Assembly: GCF_001889265.1 (NCBI RefSeq)
Contig: NZ_CP018151.1
Location: 2,542,001-2,606,000 of the forward strand
Length of the DNA: 64,000 bases
Direction: 5' to 3'
Source of the DNA: Microbacterium sp. 1.5R
GTDB lineage: Bacteria; Actinomycetota; Actinomycetes; Actinomycetales; Microbacteriaceae
Shown: in pieces, positions 1-9,014 of the stretch
Position numbering within the stretch: position 1 is the stretch's first letter
Layout of the letters: each line of letters opens with the position of its first letter
Made by a program: the position numbers and the translations under genes
The notes under the pieces: generated by a model
What the model was told of the DNA's origin: nothing
Database searches by the model: none
What the model saw: the letters and a program-made list of their open reading frames with translations, nothing else

Positions 1-1
1 A

Positions 2-25
2 AGGCGCTGTCTACAGACAGCGCCT
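2..25 (-). terminator. Hairpin at left edge, possible terminator
   Basis: An inverted repeat AGGCGCTGTCT / AGACAGCGCCT (2-12 and 15-25) forms an 11-bp stem with almost no loop. Read on the minus strand it lies about 215 bp downstream of the M23 peptidase gene and would run into T residues at the window edge, so it may end that transcript. The T tract itself lies outside the window. Confidence 0.45.
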
Positions 26-240
26 CATGCGCACGGCAAGACCGTGGCGTCCCTGCGGACGATGCAGAAGGACGTGACGACCGAGGGCATCCATGGTTCG
101 GATGTTCGGTATTCGCTCCATCAGCTTCTCCCGACTATGCGACAACGGGTTCAGGCTAACCCATCAGCAGCACAGGAGGGTCAAACTGCGGGTGAACGCA
201 CGAAGGCGTGTCCGCGAGGGAAAGATGAAGGTGCGAGCGA
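26..240. other. Intergenic, no gene seen
   Basis: No convincing coding sequence. An AGGAGG at 174-179 precedes a GTG at 192, but the resulting 29-residue arginine-rich frame runs into the M23 gene on the other strand and resembles nothing I know. Confidence 0.5.
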
Positions 241-1059
241 TCAGCCCGCGTTGGCGCCGAGCCAGGCGATCGGCTCCATGAGGCCGCCGTTGACCCAGAC
301 CTCGAAGTGCAGGTGGTTGGCTGTCGAGCGTCCGGTGCTGCCGACGAAGCCGATGAGCTGTCCGGCGGCGACGGTCTGCCCCGCCTGGACCTGACGCGAA
401 CCGTAGATCATGTGACCATAGGTCGTCTGCACGCGCTGACCGCCCACGACGCTGTCGAGCATGACGGCGACGCCGTATCCGCCGATGCTCTCGGCAGAGG
501 CACGGACGACGCCCGCAGCCGCAGCGTAGATCGGGGTGCCGGCCGGGGCGAGCATGTCGGCGCCCTGGTGAGCGCCGCCGACGGTGCGGCTGACGTTGTA
601 GGAACCCTGAGGAAGCGGGTACCGGACCTCGCCGGAACCGGGCGACACCAGCGCGTAGCGACCGATGTCGAAGCTGGTGTTCGACGCAGAGGCGACGGAG
701 GCTGCAGCAGCGGCCGCGCGGGCCTTCGCGGCCTCTTCGGCCTTCTTCTTCTCGATCTCGTCCGGAGTCGTGGCGCTGAAGGTACCGCGACTCAGCGGAG
801 CGGCGGTCGCGTCGGACGCGACGACCAGAGACTGGGCGTCGACAGCAGCGAGCTGCTGGACGGTCGCCGCGGTCTCTGCCGGCTTCGATGCGGCGTAGGC
901 GGGAAGAGCGACAGCAGCGACGAGAGCACCGACGGCCCCGAAGATGGCGATCGAACGCAAGGGCTTAACGACCTTGCGAGCGTCGACGCGGCTGCGAGAG
1001 CTGCGGGCGACTGCTCGATCTTCAGTTGTCTTCTCGGGCGATTCGATGTCTTTGGCCAA
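241..1059 (-). CDS. M23 family metallopeptidase (exported)
   Basis: Predicted zinc metallopeptidase of the LytM/M23 type, 272 aa, expected to cut peptidoglycan peptide bridges outside the membrane. An N-terminal charged stretch of about 35 residues precedes a hydrophobic segment (about 36-56) ending in AYA-AS, which looks like a long signal peptide or anchor. A Glu/Lys/Ala-rich linker follows (about 103-120). The C-terminal M23 domain carries HQGAD near residue 165 and HLHFEVW near 248, the zinc-binding and catalytic signatures. The start is a TTG at 1059, supported by AGGAGG about 10 nt upstream; no ATG is available in frame nearby. Its gene follows the iron regulator on the same strand after a 265-bp gap. 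Substrate specificity cannot be read from sequence. Confidence 0.88.
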   Translation of the reverse strand: MAKDIESPEKTTEDRAVARSSRSRVDARKVVKPLRSIAIFGAVGALVAAVALPAYAASKPAETAATVQQLAAVDAQSLVVASDATAAPLSRGTFSATTPDEIEKKKAEEAAKARAAAAAASVASASNTSFDIGRYALVSPGSGEVRYPLPQGSYNVSRTVGGAHQGADMLAPAGTPIYAAAAGVVRASAESIGGYGVAVMLDSVVGGQRVQTTYGHMIYGSRQVQAGQTVAAGQLIGFVGSTGRSTANHLHFEVWVNGGLMEPIAWLGANAG

Positions 1060-1324
1060 AACTTAGTCCTCCTGCGCCTGCACGCTCGGGAAGCGCTGGC
1101 TCGTCGGCACTCTGCTCTCGTGGCACGTATGTAGCTCGGGTACGTTGTGCGGTCTGACCGGGAGGTCGACGAGCCTGGAAGGCGAATCCTCTCGGGTGTC
1201 GTCAGCGGGCTTCTTCGACGACTCGTCCGAGGTTACCGGAAGATAACGATCCTGTCACCCTGCGAACCTGGCAATCCTCGGAGAGGCGGAATCACGCGGA
1301 TGTCGGGCCCTTCAGCCTCGAAGT
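1060..1324 (-). other. 265-bp leader region of the M23 gene
   Basis: No gene. It holds the AGGAGG ribosome binding site at the left end and, at 1232-1247, a dyad GTTA-N8-TAAC that could be a regulator site. I looked for a c-di-AMP (ydaO-type) riboswitch, which often sits before actinobacterial wall-hydrolase genes, and could not convince myself of one. Confidence 0.4.
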
Positions 1325-2026
1325 TCAGGCGGGCTCGCCGACCAGGAAGATGTGCGAGGCGAGTTCGACGGGGAGCTCCAGACCGTCTTCCTTGCCCTCC
1401 ATCTGGATGAGCACGTAGCCCTCGTTGAAGCGATAGTCGCCCTTCGCACCGGGAACCACGCCTGCGTCTCGCAGCTGCTCGAGCAGCTCCGGGTCGACCT
1501 GAGCGGGCTCGGCGAGACGGCGCACGGTGCCATCGATCGGAGCGCCGGCGGCGTTCAGCTTCTGCACGAGCCCGATGACGCCCTCGTCGAACGTGCGCGC
1601 AGGCGCGTCGCCGAGCTGGTCGAGGCCCGGGATCGGGTTGCCGTACGGGGACTCGGTGGGGTGGCCGAGCAGCTCGACGAGACGACGCTCGACCTGCTCG
1701 CTCATCACGTGCTCCCAGCGGCACGCCTCTTCGTGGACGAACGCCCAGTCGAGGCCGATCACGTCGGAGAGAAGGCGCTCGGCGAGGCGGTGCTTGCGCA
1801 TGACGTTGACCGCCTTGCGGCGGCCGGCGTCGGTGAGTTCGAGGGTGCGGTCTTCGGAGACGACGACGAGGCCGTCGCGCTCCATGCGCCCGACCGTCTG
1901 CGAGACCGTCGGACCCGAGTGGCCGAGCCGCTCGGAGATACGCGCACGCAGCGGCACGATGTTCTCCTCCTCGAGTTCGAGGATGGTGCGGAGGTACATC
2001 TCCGTGGTGTCGATCAAGTCCGTCAT
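1325..2026 (-). CDS. ideR: Iron-dependent repressor, IdeR/DtxR type
   Basis: DtxR-family metal-dependent transcription regulator, 233 aa. The N-terminal winged helix begins LIDTTEMYLRTILELEEE and contains the recognition segment SGPTVSQTVGRMERDGL, very like DtxR and IdeR. The dimerisation/metal region has the expected HRLAERLL and EEACRWEHVMS residues, followed by GNPIPG and a C-terminal SH3-like FeoA domain. Length matches the DtxR/IdeR class rather than the shorter MntR class. Family knowledge says it binds DNA with Fe2+ and controls iron uptake and storage genes. The ATG at 2026 has GGAGG about 7 nt upstream, and an iron-box palindrome lies 19 bp before it, implying autoregulation. serC is divergent. 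Confidence 0.9.
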   Translation of the reverse strand: MTDLIDTTEMYLRTILELEEENIVPLRARISERLGHSGPTVSQTVGRMERDGLVVVSEDRTLELTDAGRRKAVNVMRKHRLAERLLSDVIGLDWAFVHEEACRWEHVMSEQVERRLVELLGHPTESPYGNPIPGLDQLGDAPARTFDEGVIGLVQKLNAAGAPIDGTVRRLAEPAQVDPELLEQLRDAGVVPGAKGDYRFNEGYVLIQMEGKEDGLELPVELASHIFLVGEPA

Positions 2027-2044
2027 GTGGCCCTCCGGGTCTTC

Positions 2045-2057
2045 TTAGGCAAGCCTA
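2045..2057. promoter_or_regulatory. Putative IdeR/DtxR iron box
   Basis: TTAGGCAAGCCTA, a near-perfect dyad matching the core of the DtxR/IdeR operator (TTAGGTTAG.CTAACCTAA). It lies between the divergent regulator and serC starts, 19 bp from the regulator start codon. Confidence 0.65.
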
Positions 2058-2116
2058 CATTCCCGCGCGGACATCAGGGCGTCATGCGGTGAAGGCACCG
2101 GGGGCCCACGCCGTAG

Positions 2117-3238
<1,122 letters not shown>

Positions 3239-3256
3239 CACCCACCGACGAAGACG

Positions 3257-3287
3257 AAAGGGGCCGCGTGCGAACGCGGCCCCTTTT
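3257..3287. terminator. Bidirectional rho-independent terminator
   Basis: GGGGCCGCG (3260-3268), 6-nt loop, CGCGGCCCC (3275-3283), flanked by AAA on the left and TTTT on the right. It serves the convergent serC and DUF3027 genes. Confidence 0.85.
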
Positions 3288-3307
3288 CTCATTCGTCCCG
3301 TGGACGG

Positions 3308-4018
3308 TCATTCCTCGTCGTCGGAGTCCTCGTCGTCGTCGGAGTCGTAATCGTCGTCGTCATCCTCGTCGTCGGAGTCGTCATCCTCGTCGGAGACGTC
3401 GTCCTCGTCGTCATCCGACTCGTCCTCGTCGTCGTCGTCCGCGTCGTCGTCGTCCGCGGCGGCGGAGTCGTCGAGCTCGTCGATGTCGACTCCGTCGAGG
3501 TCACCGGCGTGCAGCTCTCGCGGCTCCGCGGCCAGTTCGTCCTCATCGATGTCGTCATCGTCGTCGTCGTCGTCGAGTTCATCGTCGTCATCGTCGTCGA
3601 GGTCATCGCCGTCGAGATCGTCATCGGAGTCGTCGTCCTCGACCGATGCGGCATCCTCGTCGTCCGCGGCGGCCGCGGCCGCCTGCTCCGCGAGCTCCAC
3701 CTGGTGGGCGCGGTACTCGGCGAGGCGTTCGGCCCACGGCACCCATTCGGGTGCGAGCAGGGCGCCGTCGCCCGGCAGCAGCTCGAGTTCGAGCACCGTC
3801 GGCTCCTCGTCATCGACGCGAGCGACCGTGACGGTCCAGAACCAGCCGGGGTATCCGGGGAGTCGGTTCTCGAAGCGCAGCGAGACCGAGCCGTCCTCCT
3901 CGGGGAGATAGTCGGCTGCGGGTCCGACGGTCGACGCCGGAGTGATCTCGTGCAGGGCGGCGAGCGCGAGATCGTGAGCGTCGATCAGACGCTGGTCCGC
4001 CTCAGGCTTCGAGGTCAT
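3308..4018 (-). CDS. DUF3027 protein with long acidic tail
   Basis: 236-aa protein. Residues about 1-95 match what I know of the actinobacterial DUF3027 family (LRFENRLPGYPGWFWTVTVARV), whose function is not established. From about residue 100 to the end it is an Asp/Glu tail built of short DDD, DDED and SDDED runs, encoded by repeated GAC/GAT/GAG codons. The gene starts inside the end of the upstream cold-shock gene (17-bp overlap), so the two are probably co-transcribed and translationally coupled. The tail may vary in length between strains because of its repetitive coding. Several serine-rich open frames on the other strand are shadows of this tail. Confidence 0.8.
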   Translation of the reverse strand: MTSKPEADQRLIDAHDLALAALHEITPASTVGPAADYLPEEDGSVSLRFENRLPGYPGWFWTVTVARVDDEEPTVLELELLPGDGALLAPEWVPWAERLAEYRAHQVELAEQAAAAAADDEDAASVEDDDSDDDLDGDDLDDDDDDELDDDDDDDDIDEDELAAEPRELHAGDLDGVDIDELDDSAAADDDDADDDDEDESDDDEDDVSDEDDDSDDEDDDDDYDSDDDEDSDDEE

Positions 4019-4382
4019 CGGCTACCTTGCGCAGAACTGCCGCGATCTTGCGGCCTTGTGCAGACGAGGGGTAGCGGCCGCGACGCAGGTCGCCGCCCAT
4101 TCCGTCGAGGAGCTTCACGAGATCCTCGACGATGATCGCCATGTCGTCCGCGGGCTTGCGCTTCGCCTTCGCGAGGCTCGGCGGCGCTTCGAGCACCCGG
4201 ACGGACAGCGCCTGCAGGCCGCGCTTGCCGTCGGCGACACCGAACTCCACGCGTGCACCCGCCTTCACAGCGGCGCCGGCCGGCAGAGCGGAGGCGTGCA
4301 GGAAGACGTCCTGGCCGTCATCGGCGGCGATGAAGCCGAAACCCTTGTCTTCGTCGTAGAACCTGACCTTGCCGGTGGGCAT
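4002..4382 (-). CDS. Cold-shock domain protein with C-terminal extension
   Basis: 126-aa protein. Residues 1-65 form a CspA-type cold-shock domain (MPTGKVRFYDEDKGFGFIAADD with the RNP1 motif KGFGFI and RNP2-like VFLHAS), binding single-stranded RNA or DNA. About 60 further residues include a Lys-rich segment and a helical segment (VEDLVKLLDGMGG), making it longer than the 67-aa CspA class. The ATG at 4382 was chosen over longer frames because the domain begins exactly there. It resembles the mycobacterial CspB-type gene found in the same serC / DUF3027 / XPB neighbourhood. Confidence 0.87.
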   Translation of the reverse strand: MPTGKVRFYDEDKGFGFIAADDGQDVFLHASALPAGAAVKAGARVEFGVADGKRGLQALSVRVLEAPPSLAKAKRKPADDMAIIVEDLVKLLDGMGGDLRRGRYPSSAQGRKIAAVLRKVADDLEA

Positions 4383-4522
4383 GGAAGAAACCTCGCTGAG
4401 TCGGTGTGGAGCTGGATGGGACGCACGTGTGCGGCCACCCCCCAGCCTACCGGTCGCCGGGCACGGAATCCGTAGGTCACGATGCGGAACCGTGCCACCC
4501 CGCAACGACTAGGCTGAGACGG

Positions 4523-4798
4523 ATGAGCACCAAGAGTCCCGAACCTGAGGTTCCCGTTCGCCGCATCGATCGCATTCTGGCGTTCACGGCACTCGGACTC
4601 GCTGCGGCGTCCATCATCTGCTTCTTCGCGATCATCATCGGCACAGCGGTCGGCATGCAGCAGAAGGACTTCGGTTCAGGCGCATGGCCGTTCATCGCCG
4701 CGATCCCCTACTGGGGGCTCCCCGCCGCCTTCGTCATGATCATCGTGCTCCTCGCCATGAGCTTCATCCGCAAGGGGCGCGCGGCATCGCGGCCCTGA
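4523..4798 (+). CDS. Small two-helix membrane protein
   Basis: 91-aa protein of unknown function. A short charged N-terminus (about 17 residues) is followed by two hydrophobic segments, about 20-43 and 55-78, ending in a basic tail RKGRAASRP, so the C-terminus is probably cytoplasmic. The ATG at 4523 is preceded by TAGGCT ending 7 nt upstream, the leaderless promoter pattern seen elsewhere in the window. It lies just ahead of the helicase-associated gene (10-bp gap) and may be co-transcribed with it. Confidence 0.7.
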   Translation: MSTKSPEPEVPVRRIDRILAFTALGLAAASIICFFAIIIGTAVGMQQKDFGSGAWPFIAAIPYWGLPAAFVMIIVLLAMSFIRKGRAASRP

Positions 4799-4808
4799 GG
4801 TATCCGGC

Positions 4809-6518
4809 ATGAGCACGCACGCCCGACCGCTGGCCGAATGGCTGTCCGCGGCGAGCGACGAGCAGCTCAGCACCCTCTTCACGGCACGGCGCGTGCGCCC
4901 GGACGTCAACTGGCAGGACTTCTTCGACGTCGCCGAAGCGCTTCTCGATTCCGCGTCGCTCGCTCGGGTCCTCCCCACCCTGACGCGCGACGAGGCCGCA
5001 GCCCTTCTCGCGTTCGCAGCGAGTCCCGCGTCGGAACACTCCGCGCAGCGCGAGACCCTCGAAAGCCTCGCGCTGCTGCGCCCGGACGGGGCGCCCTTCC
5101 CGCCGGTGGTCACCGCCGTCGCAGATCGGGCGGAGCCGAGCGCGCCCAGCGACACCGTGCCGGAGCCCACGACCGACACCGAGACGGCCCACGCTGCCGA
5201 GCGCGCCTTCACCACCGTCTCGGCCCTGGCCGATCTGCTCCTACTCGCCCGCGAGAAGCCCTTCACCCTGCTGGCCGGCGGCAACGTCAGCGCCGGCGAG
5301 AAGCGACAGCTCGGCGAGTCGGGCGTCGTGGCCGAATCGATCGACGCGCTGATCGCCATCGCCGTCGACTCGCGCCTCGTCGCACCGGACGCGCGCAGAC
5401 TGCGCACGACGCCACAGACCGAGGAATGGCTGCGATCGTCCGTGGCCGATCGGTGGAGCACCCTGGTCGAAGGCTTCCGCGACGCTCTCCCCCGCGGTCT
5501 GCGCACCACGGAGGGCGGGTGGATCCCCCCGAGCGACTGGGCCGACGCTCACCCCTGGGACCCTGCCTGGGCAGAGCAGAGCACGGCTCTGCTGGAGCGC
5601 GCCCGTCTGCTCGGGCTCATCGCCGACGAGGGCCGTGAGCCCGCATGGGCGGCGGCGATCCGGCGCGGCGCGAGCGTCGACGCCACTCCCCTCACGGCAC
5701 TCCTCCCGAGCGAGGTCGATCGCATCTTCCTCCAGAACGATCTGAGCGCGATCTCCCCTGGCCCGCTGGCCCCCGGTCTGGACGTGCGGCTGCGCACGAT
5801 CGCCGCGCGCGAGTCCGCCGCTCAGGCCTCCACCTATCGGTTCACTCCCGAATCGATCGCCCACGCACTCGTCGCCGGCGAGACGGAGCAGTCGATCCTC
5901 GAGTTCCTCGAGTCGCTCTCGCTCACCGGCATCCCCCAGCCGCTCCGGTATCTCGTCACCCAGACAGCCCAACGGCACGGCCTGGTGCGGGTGTCGACAG
6001 ACGCCGAGACCGGGCGAACGCGCATCGAGAGCAGCGACCAGCATCTGATCGAGGCCATGTCCGTCGACCAGGGGCTGCGGCCGCTCGCCCTCACGAAGCA
6101 CGTCGCCTCGCTCACGACCCGCGTCGGGCGCGACACCGTGTACTGGGCGCTCACGGATGCCCGCTACCCGGCGACGCTCGTCGACGAAGACGGACACGCG
6201 GTGGCCGGCGAACGGAACCCGGTCTCCGAGGCGACGCCCGACCCGGCGCCGGACTACTCGGGCCTCATCGCCGCGCTGCGCTCGCGCCAGGGTCCCGACG
6301 CCGACGCGGCCTGGCTCGACCGCGAGCTCGAGGCCGCCGTGCGCGCGAAGGCCGTGCTGCGGGTCAGCGTGGGCATGCCGGACGGATCGACCAGGGAGCT
6401 GATCCTCGAGGCGACCGGGCTGGGCGGAGGCCGGCTGCGCGGGCGCGACCGGGCAGCCGACGTCGAGCGCACGCTTCCGGTGTCGAGCATCCGCGCCGCC
6501 ACCGTGATCGCACAGTAA
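4809..6518 (+). CDS. Helicase-associated domain protein, XPB partner
   Basis: 569-aa protein of the actinobacterial helicase-associated family that regularly precedes an XPB-type helicase (Rv0862c/Rv0861c arrangement in M. tuberculosis). It is largely alpha-helical, rich in Ala, Leu, Arg and Glu, and begins LAEWLSAASDEQLSTLF. The conserved C-terminal half contains LVTQTAQRHGLVRVSTD and a strand-rich end (LRVSVGMPDGSTRELILEATG). No enzymatic motif is visible. The stop codon overlaps the -10 of the next gene. Its role is inferred only from pairing with the helicase. Confidence 0.78.
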   Translation: MSTHARPLAEWLSAASDEQLSTLFTARRVRPDVNWQDFFDVAEALLDSASLARVLPTLTRDEAAALLAFAASPASEHSAQRETLESLALLRPDGAPFPPVVTAVADRAEPSAPSDTVPEPTTDTETAHAAERAFTTVSALADLLLLAREKPFTLLAGGNVSAGEKRQLGESGVVAESIDALIAIAVDSRLVAPDARRLRTTPQTEEWLRSSVADRWSTLVEGFRDALPRGLRTTEGGWIPPSDWADAHPWDPAWAEQSTALLERARLLGLIADEGREPAWAAAIRRGASVDATPLTALLPSEVDRIFLQNDLSAISPGPLAPGLDVRLRTIAARESAAQASTYRFTPESIAHALVAGETEQSILEFLESLSLTGIPQPLRYLVTQTAQRHGLVRVSTDAETGRTRIESSDQHLIEAMSVDQGLRPLALTKHVASLTTRVGRDTVYWALTDARYPATLVDEDGHAVAGERNPVSEATPDPAPDYSGLIAALRSRQGPDADAAWLDRELEAAVRAKAVLRVSVGMPDGSTRELILEATGLGGGRLRGRDRAADVERTLPVSSIRAATVIAQ

Positions 6519-6529
6519 ACTGGACAGCT

Positions 6530-8170
6530 ATGTCTGATGGCCCCCTGATCGTCCAGAGCGATCGCACCGTGCTGCTCGAAGTCGCTCACGCCGATGCCGA
6601 GAGCGCCCGCCACGAGCTGGCGATCTTCGCGGAGCTCGAACGCGCGCCGGAGCACATCCACACCTACCGGATCACGCGGCTCGGCCTGTGGAACGCCCGC
6701 GCCGCCGGGCACACCGCCGAGGACATGCTCGACACGCTGGACCGCTGGTCCCGGTTCCCCGTGCCTCCGTCGGTGGCCGTCGACCTGCGCGAGACCGTGA
6801 ACCGCTATGGGCGCCTCGTCATCGAACGCGACGACGAGGGCACCCTGATCCTGCGTTCGACCGACCCCGCCGTGCTCGCACAGGTGGCGAACAACAAGCG
6901 CATCCAGCCGCTGCTGATCGGCCACCCGGCTCCCGACACGTTCGTCGTCGATGCCTGGGCGCGCGGTCAGATCAAGCAGGAGCTCCTGAAGATCGGCTGG
7001 CCTGCAGAAGACCTCGCCGGTTACACCCCCGGCACCCCGCACGAGATCGAACTGGCAGAGGACGGATGGGCGATCCGCCCCTACCAGCAGGATGCCGTCG
7101 ACGCCTTCTCGAAGGACGGCTCGGGCGTCGTCGTCCTCCCCTGCGGCGCCGGCAAGACGATCGTCGGCGCCGGCGCGATGGCCGCGACGAAGACCACGAC
7201 CCTCATCCTCGTCACCAACACGGTCTCGGCTCGGCAGTGGCGCGACGAACTGCTCAAGCGCACGAGCCTCACGCCCGAGGAGATCGGCGAGTACTCGGGG
7301 CAGGCCAAAGAGGTCAAGCCGGTGACGATCGCGACCTACCAGATCCTCACGGCCAAGAGGAAGGGCGAGTACGCCCACCTCGCCCTGCTGGATGCTCTCG
7401 ACTGGGGCCTCATCGTCTACGACGAGGTCCATCTGCTCCCCGCACCGGTGTTCAAGCTGACCGCCGACCTCCAGGCGCGTCGCCGGATCGGCCTCACCGC
7501 CACGCTGGTCCGCGAGGACGGACGCGAGGGAGACGTGTTCAGCCTGATCGGGCCCAAGCGGTTCGACGCCCCGTGGAAGCAGATCGAGGCGCAGGGCTTC
7601 ATCTCCCCCGCCGTCTGCTACGAAGTTCGGGTCGACCTCCCGCCGGACGACCGGCTCGAATACGCCGCCGCGACCGACGACGAGCGCTACCGCCTCGCCG
7701 CCTCCGCCCCGGCGAAGATCGACGCCGTGCGCGAGCTCATCGCGAAGCACAAGGACGAGCGGATCCTCGTGATCGGTCAGTACCTCGACCAGCTGGACTC
7801 TCTGTCGCAGTCGTTGAACGCGCCGCAGATCACCGGCGCGACGCCCATCGACGAGCGTGAGGAGCTCTACCGCGCGTTCCGCGAGGGCGAGATCTCGCTG
7901 CTCGTGGTGTCGAAGGTCGCGAACTTCTCGATCGACCTCCCCGAGGCGTCCGTCGCCATTCAGGTGTCGGGTTCGTTCGGTTCCCGCCAGGAGGAGGCTC
8001 AGCGCCTCGGCAGGCTCCTGCGCCCCAAGCAGTCGGGCCGCACGGCGAGCTTCTACACGCTCGTCGCACGCGACACGATCGACCAGGACTACGCCCAGAA
8101 TCGCCAGCGGTTCCTCGCCGAACAGGGATACAGCTACACGATCATGGATGCCGACGCGATCGCGGCCTGA
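6530..8170 (+). CDS. XPB-type DNA repair helicase (SF2)
   Basis: 546-aa superfamily 2 helicase related to eukaryotic XPB/ERCC3. An N-terminal damage-recognition-like region (about 1-160) is followed by the first RecA-like domain with Walker A CGAGKT near residue 205 and Walker B DEVH near 300. The second domain ends with motif VI QRLGRLLRPK near 490. 3'-5' unwinding in repair is known for bacterial XPB relatives. Start: TAAACT ends 8 nt before the ATG and overlaps the upstream stop codon, so the gene can be transcribed leaderless as well as by read-through. Confidence 0.9.
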   Translation: MSDGPLIVQSDRTVLLEVAHADAESARHELAIFAELERAPEHIHTYRITRLGLWNARAAGHTAEDMLDTLDRWSRFPVPPSVAVDLRETVNRYGRLVIERDDEGTLILRSTDPAVLAQVANNKRIQPLLIGHPAPDTFVVDAWARGQIKQELLKIGWPAEDLAGYTPGTPHEIELAEDGWAIRPYQQDAVDAFSKDGSGVVVLPCGAGKTIVGAGAMAATKTTTLILVTNTVSARQWRDELLKRTSLTPEEIGEYSGQAKEVKPVTIATYQILTAKRKGEYAHLALLDALDWGLIVYDEVHLLPAPVFKLTADLQARRRIGLTATLVREDGREGDVFSLIGPKRFDAPWKQIEAQGFISPAVCYEVRVDLPPDDRLEYAAATDDERYRLAASAPAKIDAVRELIAKHKDERILVIGQYLDQLDSLSQSLNAPQITGATPIDEREELYRAFREGEISLLVVSKVANFSIDLPEASVAIQVSGSFGSRQEEAQRLGRLLRPKQSGRTASFYTLVARDTIDQDYAQNRQRFLAEQGYSYTIMDADAIAA

Positions 8171-8271
8171 CCGTCTTCACTCCCTCGGAACAGCGCCGCT
8201 ACGCGGAGGGCGAAAGCGCCGCTCCGAAGGATAGTCAGCATCCGCATGGCCGAAGTCACCATAATGGGGAC

Positions 8272-8958
8272 ATGACTGATGCGCGCATCCTGGTCGTCGA
8301 CGACGAACCCAACATCCGCGACCTGCTCTCGACGGGTCTCAGCTTCGCCGGGTTCCAGGTGAAGACCGTCGCCAACGGCGCCGCCACGATCTCGGCGGTG
8401 CTCGAGGAGGAGCCGGACCTCATCATCCTCGACGTGATGCTTCCGGACATGAACGGCTTCAGCGTGACCAAGCGTCTTCGCGGCGCCGGGTTCACTGCGC
8501 CGATCCTGTTCCTCACGGCGAAGGACGGCACGGACGACAAGATCGAGGGGCTCAACGCCGGCGGCGACGACTACGTCACCAAGCCGTTCAGCCTCGACGA
8601 GATCGTCGCCCGCGCTCAGGCCATCCTTCGCCGCACGATGCAGGCCGACGAGGAGTCGATCATCCGGGCCGGCGAGCTGTCGATGGATCAGGACACCCAC
8701 GACGTGCAGGTGGGCAAGGAGTCGATCGAGCTGAGCCCGACCGAGTTCAAGCTGCTGCGCTATCTGATGCTGAACCCGAATCGCGTGCTGTCGAAGGCCC
8801 AGATCCTCGACCACGTGTGGGAGTACGACTTCAACGGCGATGCCGGCATCGTCGAGAGCTACATCTCGTACCTCCGCCGCAAGATCGACCCGCACACCGA
8901 GGAGTCGGTGATCCAGACGAAGCGCGGCTTCGGATACATGCTCAAGGTCGGCAAGTAG
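8272..8958 (+). CDS. OmpR-family response regulator
   Basis: 228-aa two-component regulator. The receiver domain (about 1-120) has the acidic pair DDE, phospho-acceptor Asp in LIILDVMLPDMNGF near residue 52, Thr in LFLTAKDG and the Lys in VTKPFS. A winged-helix effector domain (about 130-228) ends RTKRGFGYMLKV-like. A CATAAT hexamer lies just upstream of the ATG, consistent with leaderless expression. Its partner histidine kinase follows 56 bp downstream. It is similar to the PrrA/TcrA group, but the stimulus is unknown. Confidence 0.9.
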   Translation: MTDARILVVDDEPNIRDLLSTGLSFAGFQVKTVANGAATISAVLEEEPDLIILDVMLPDMNGFSVTKRLRGAGFTAPILFLTAKDGTDDKIEGLNAGGDDYVTKPFSLDEIVARAQAILRRTMQADEESIIRAGELSMDQDTHDVQVGKESIELSPTEFKLLRYLMLNPNRVLSKAQILDHVWEYDFNGDAGIVESYISYLRRKIDPHTEESVIQTKRGFGYMLKVGK

Positions 8959-9014
8959 TCCGGCACACCGCCGCACGCTGACGCCGCACAGCATCCGTCT
9001 CCAGGGAGGTCCGC

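Noticed and set aside
93..281. Frame at the left edge with AGGAGG upstream of an internal GTG
   Set aside because: Short, Arg-rich, enters the oppositely oriented M23 gene and resembles no family.
1060..1324. Possible c-di-AMP riboswitch before the M23 gene
   Set aside because: Expected conserved blocks could not be identified by eye; only a GTTA-N8-TAAC dyad was seen. A covariance-model search would settle it.
3483..3911. Serine-rich open frame opposite the DUF3027 tail
   Set aside because: It is the reverse complement of the Asp/Glu codon runs; no start signal or conservation.
6254..7750. 498-aa minus-strand frame antisense to the XPB gene
   Set aside because: Shadow of the plus-strand helicase; no recognisable domain.
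8190..8225. Repeat of AGCGCCGCT before the response regulator
   Set aside because: It is a direct repeat, not an inverted one, so it does not form a terminator.
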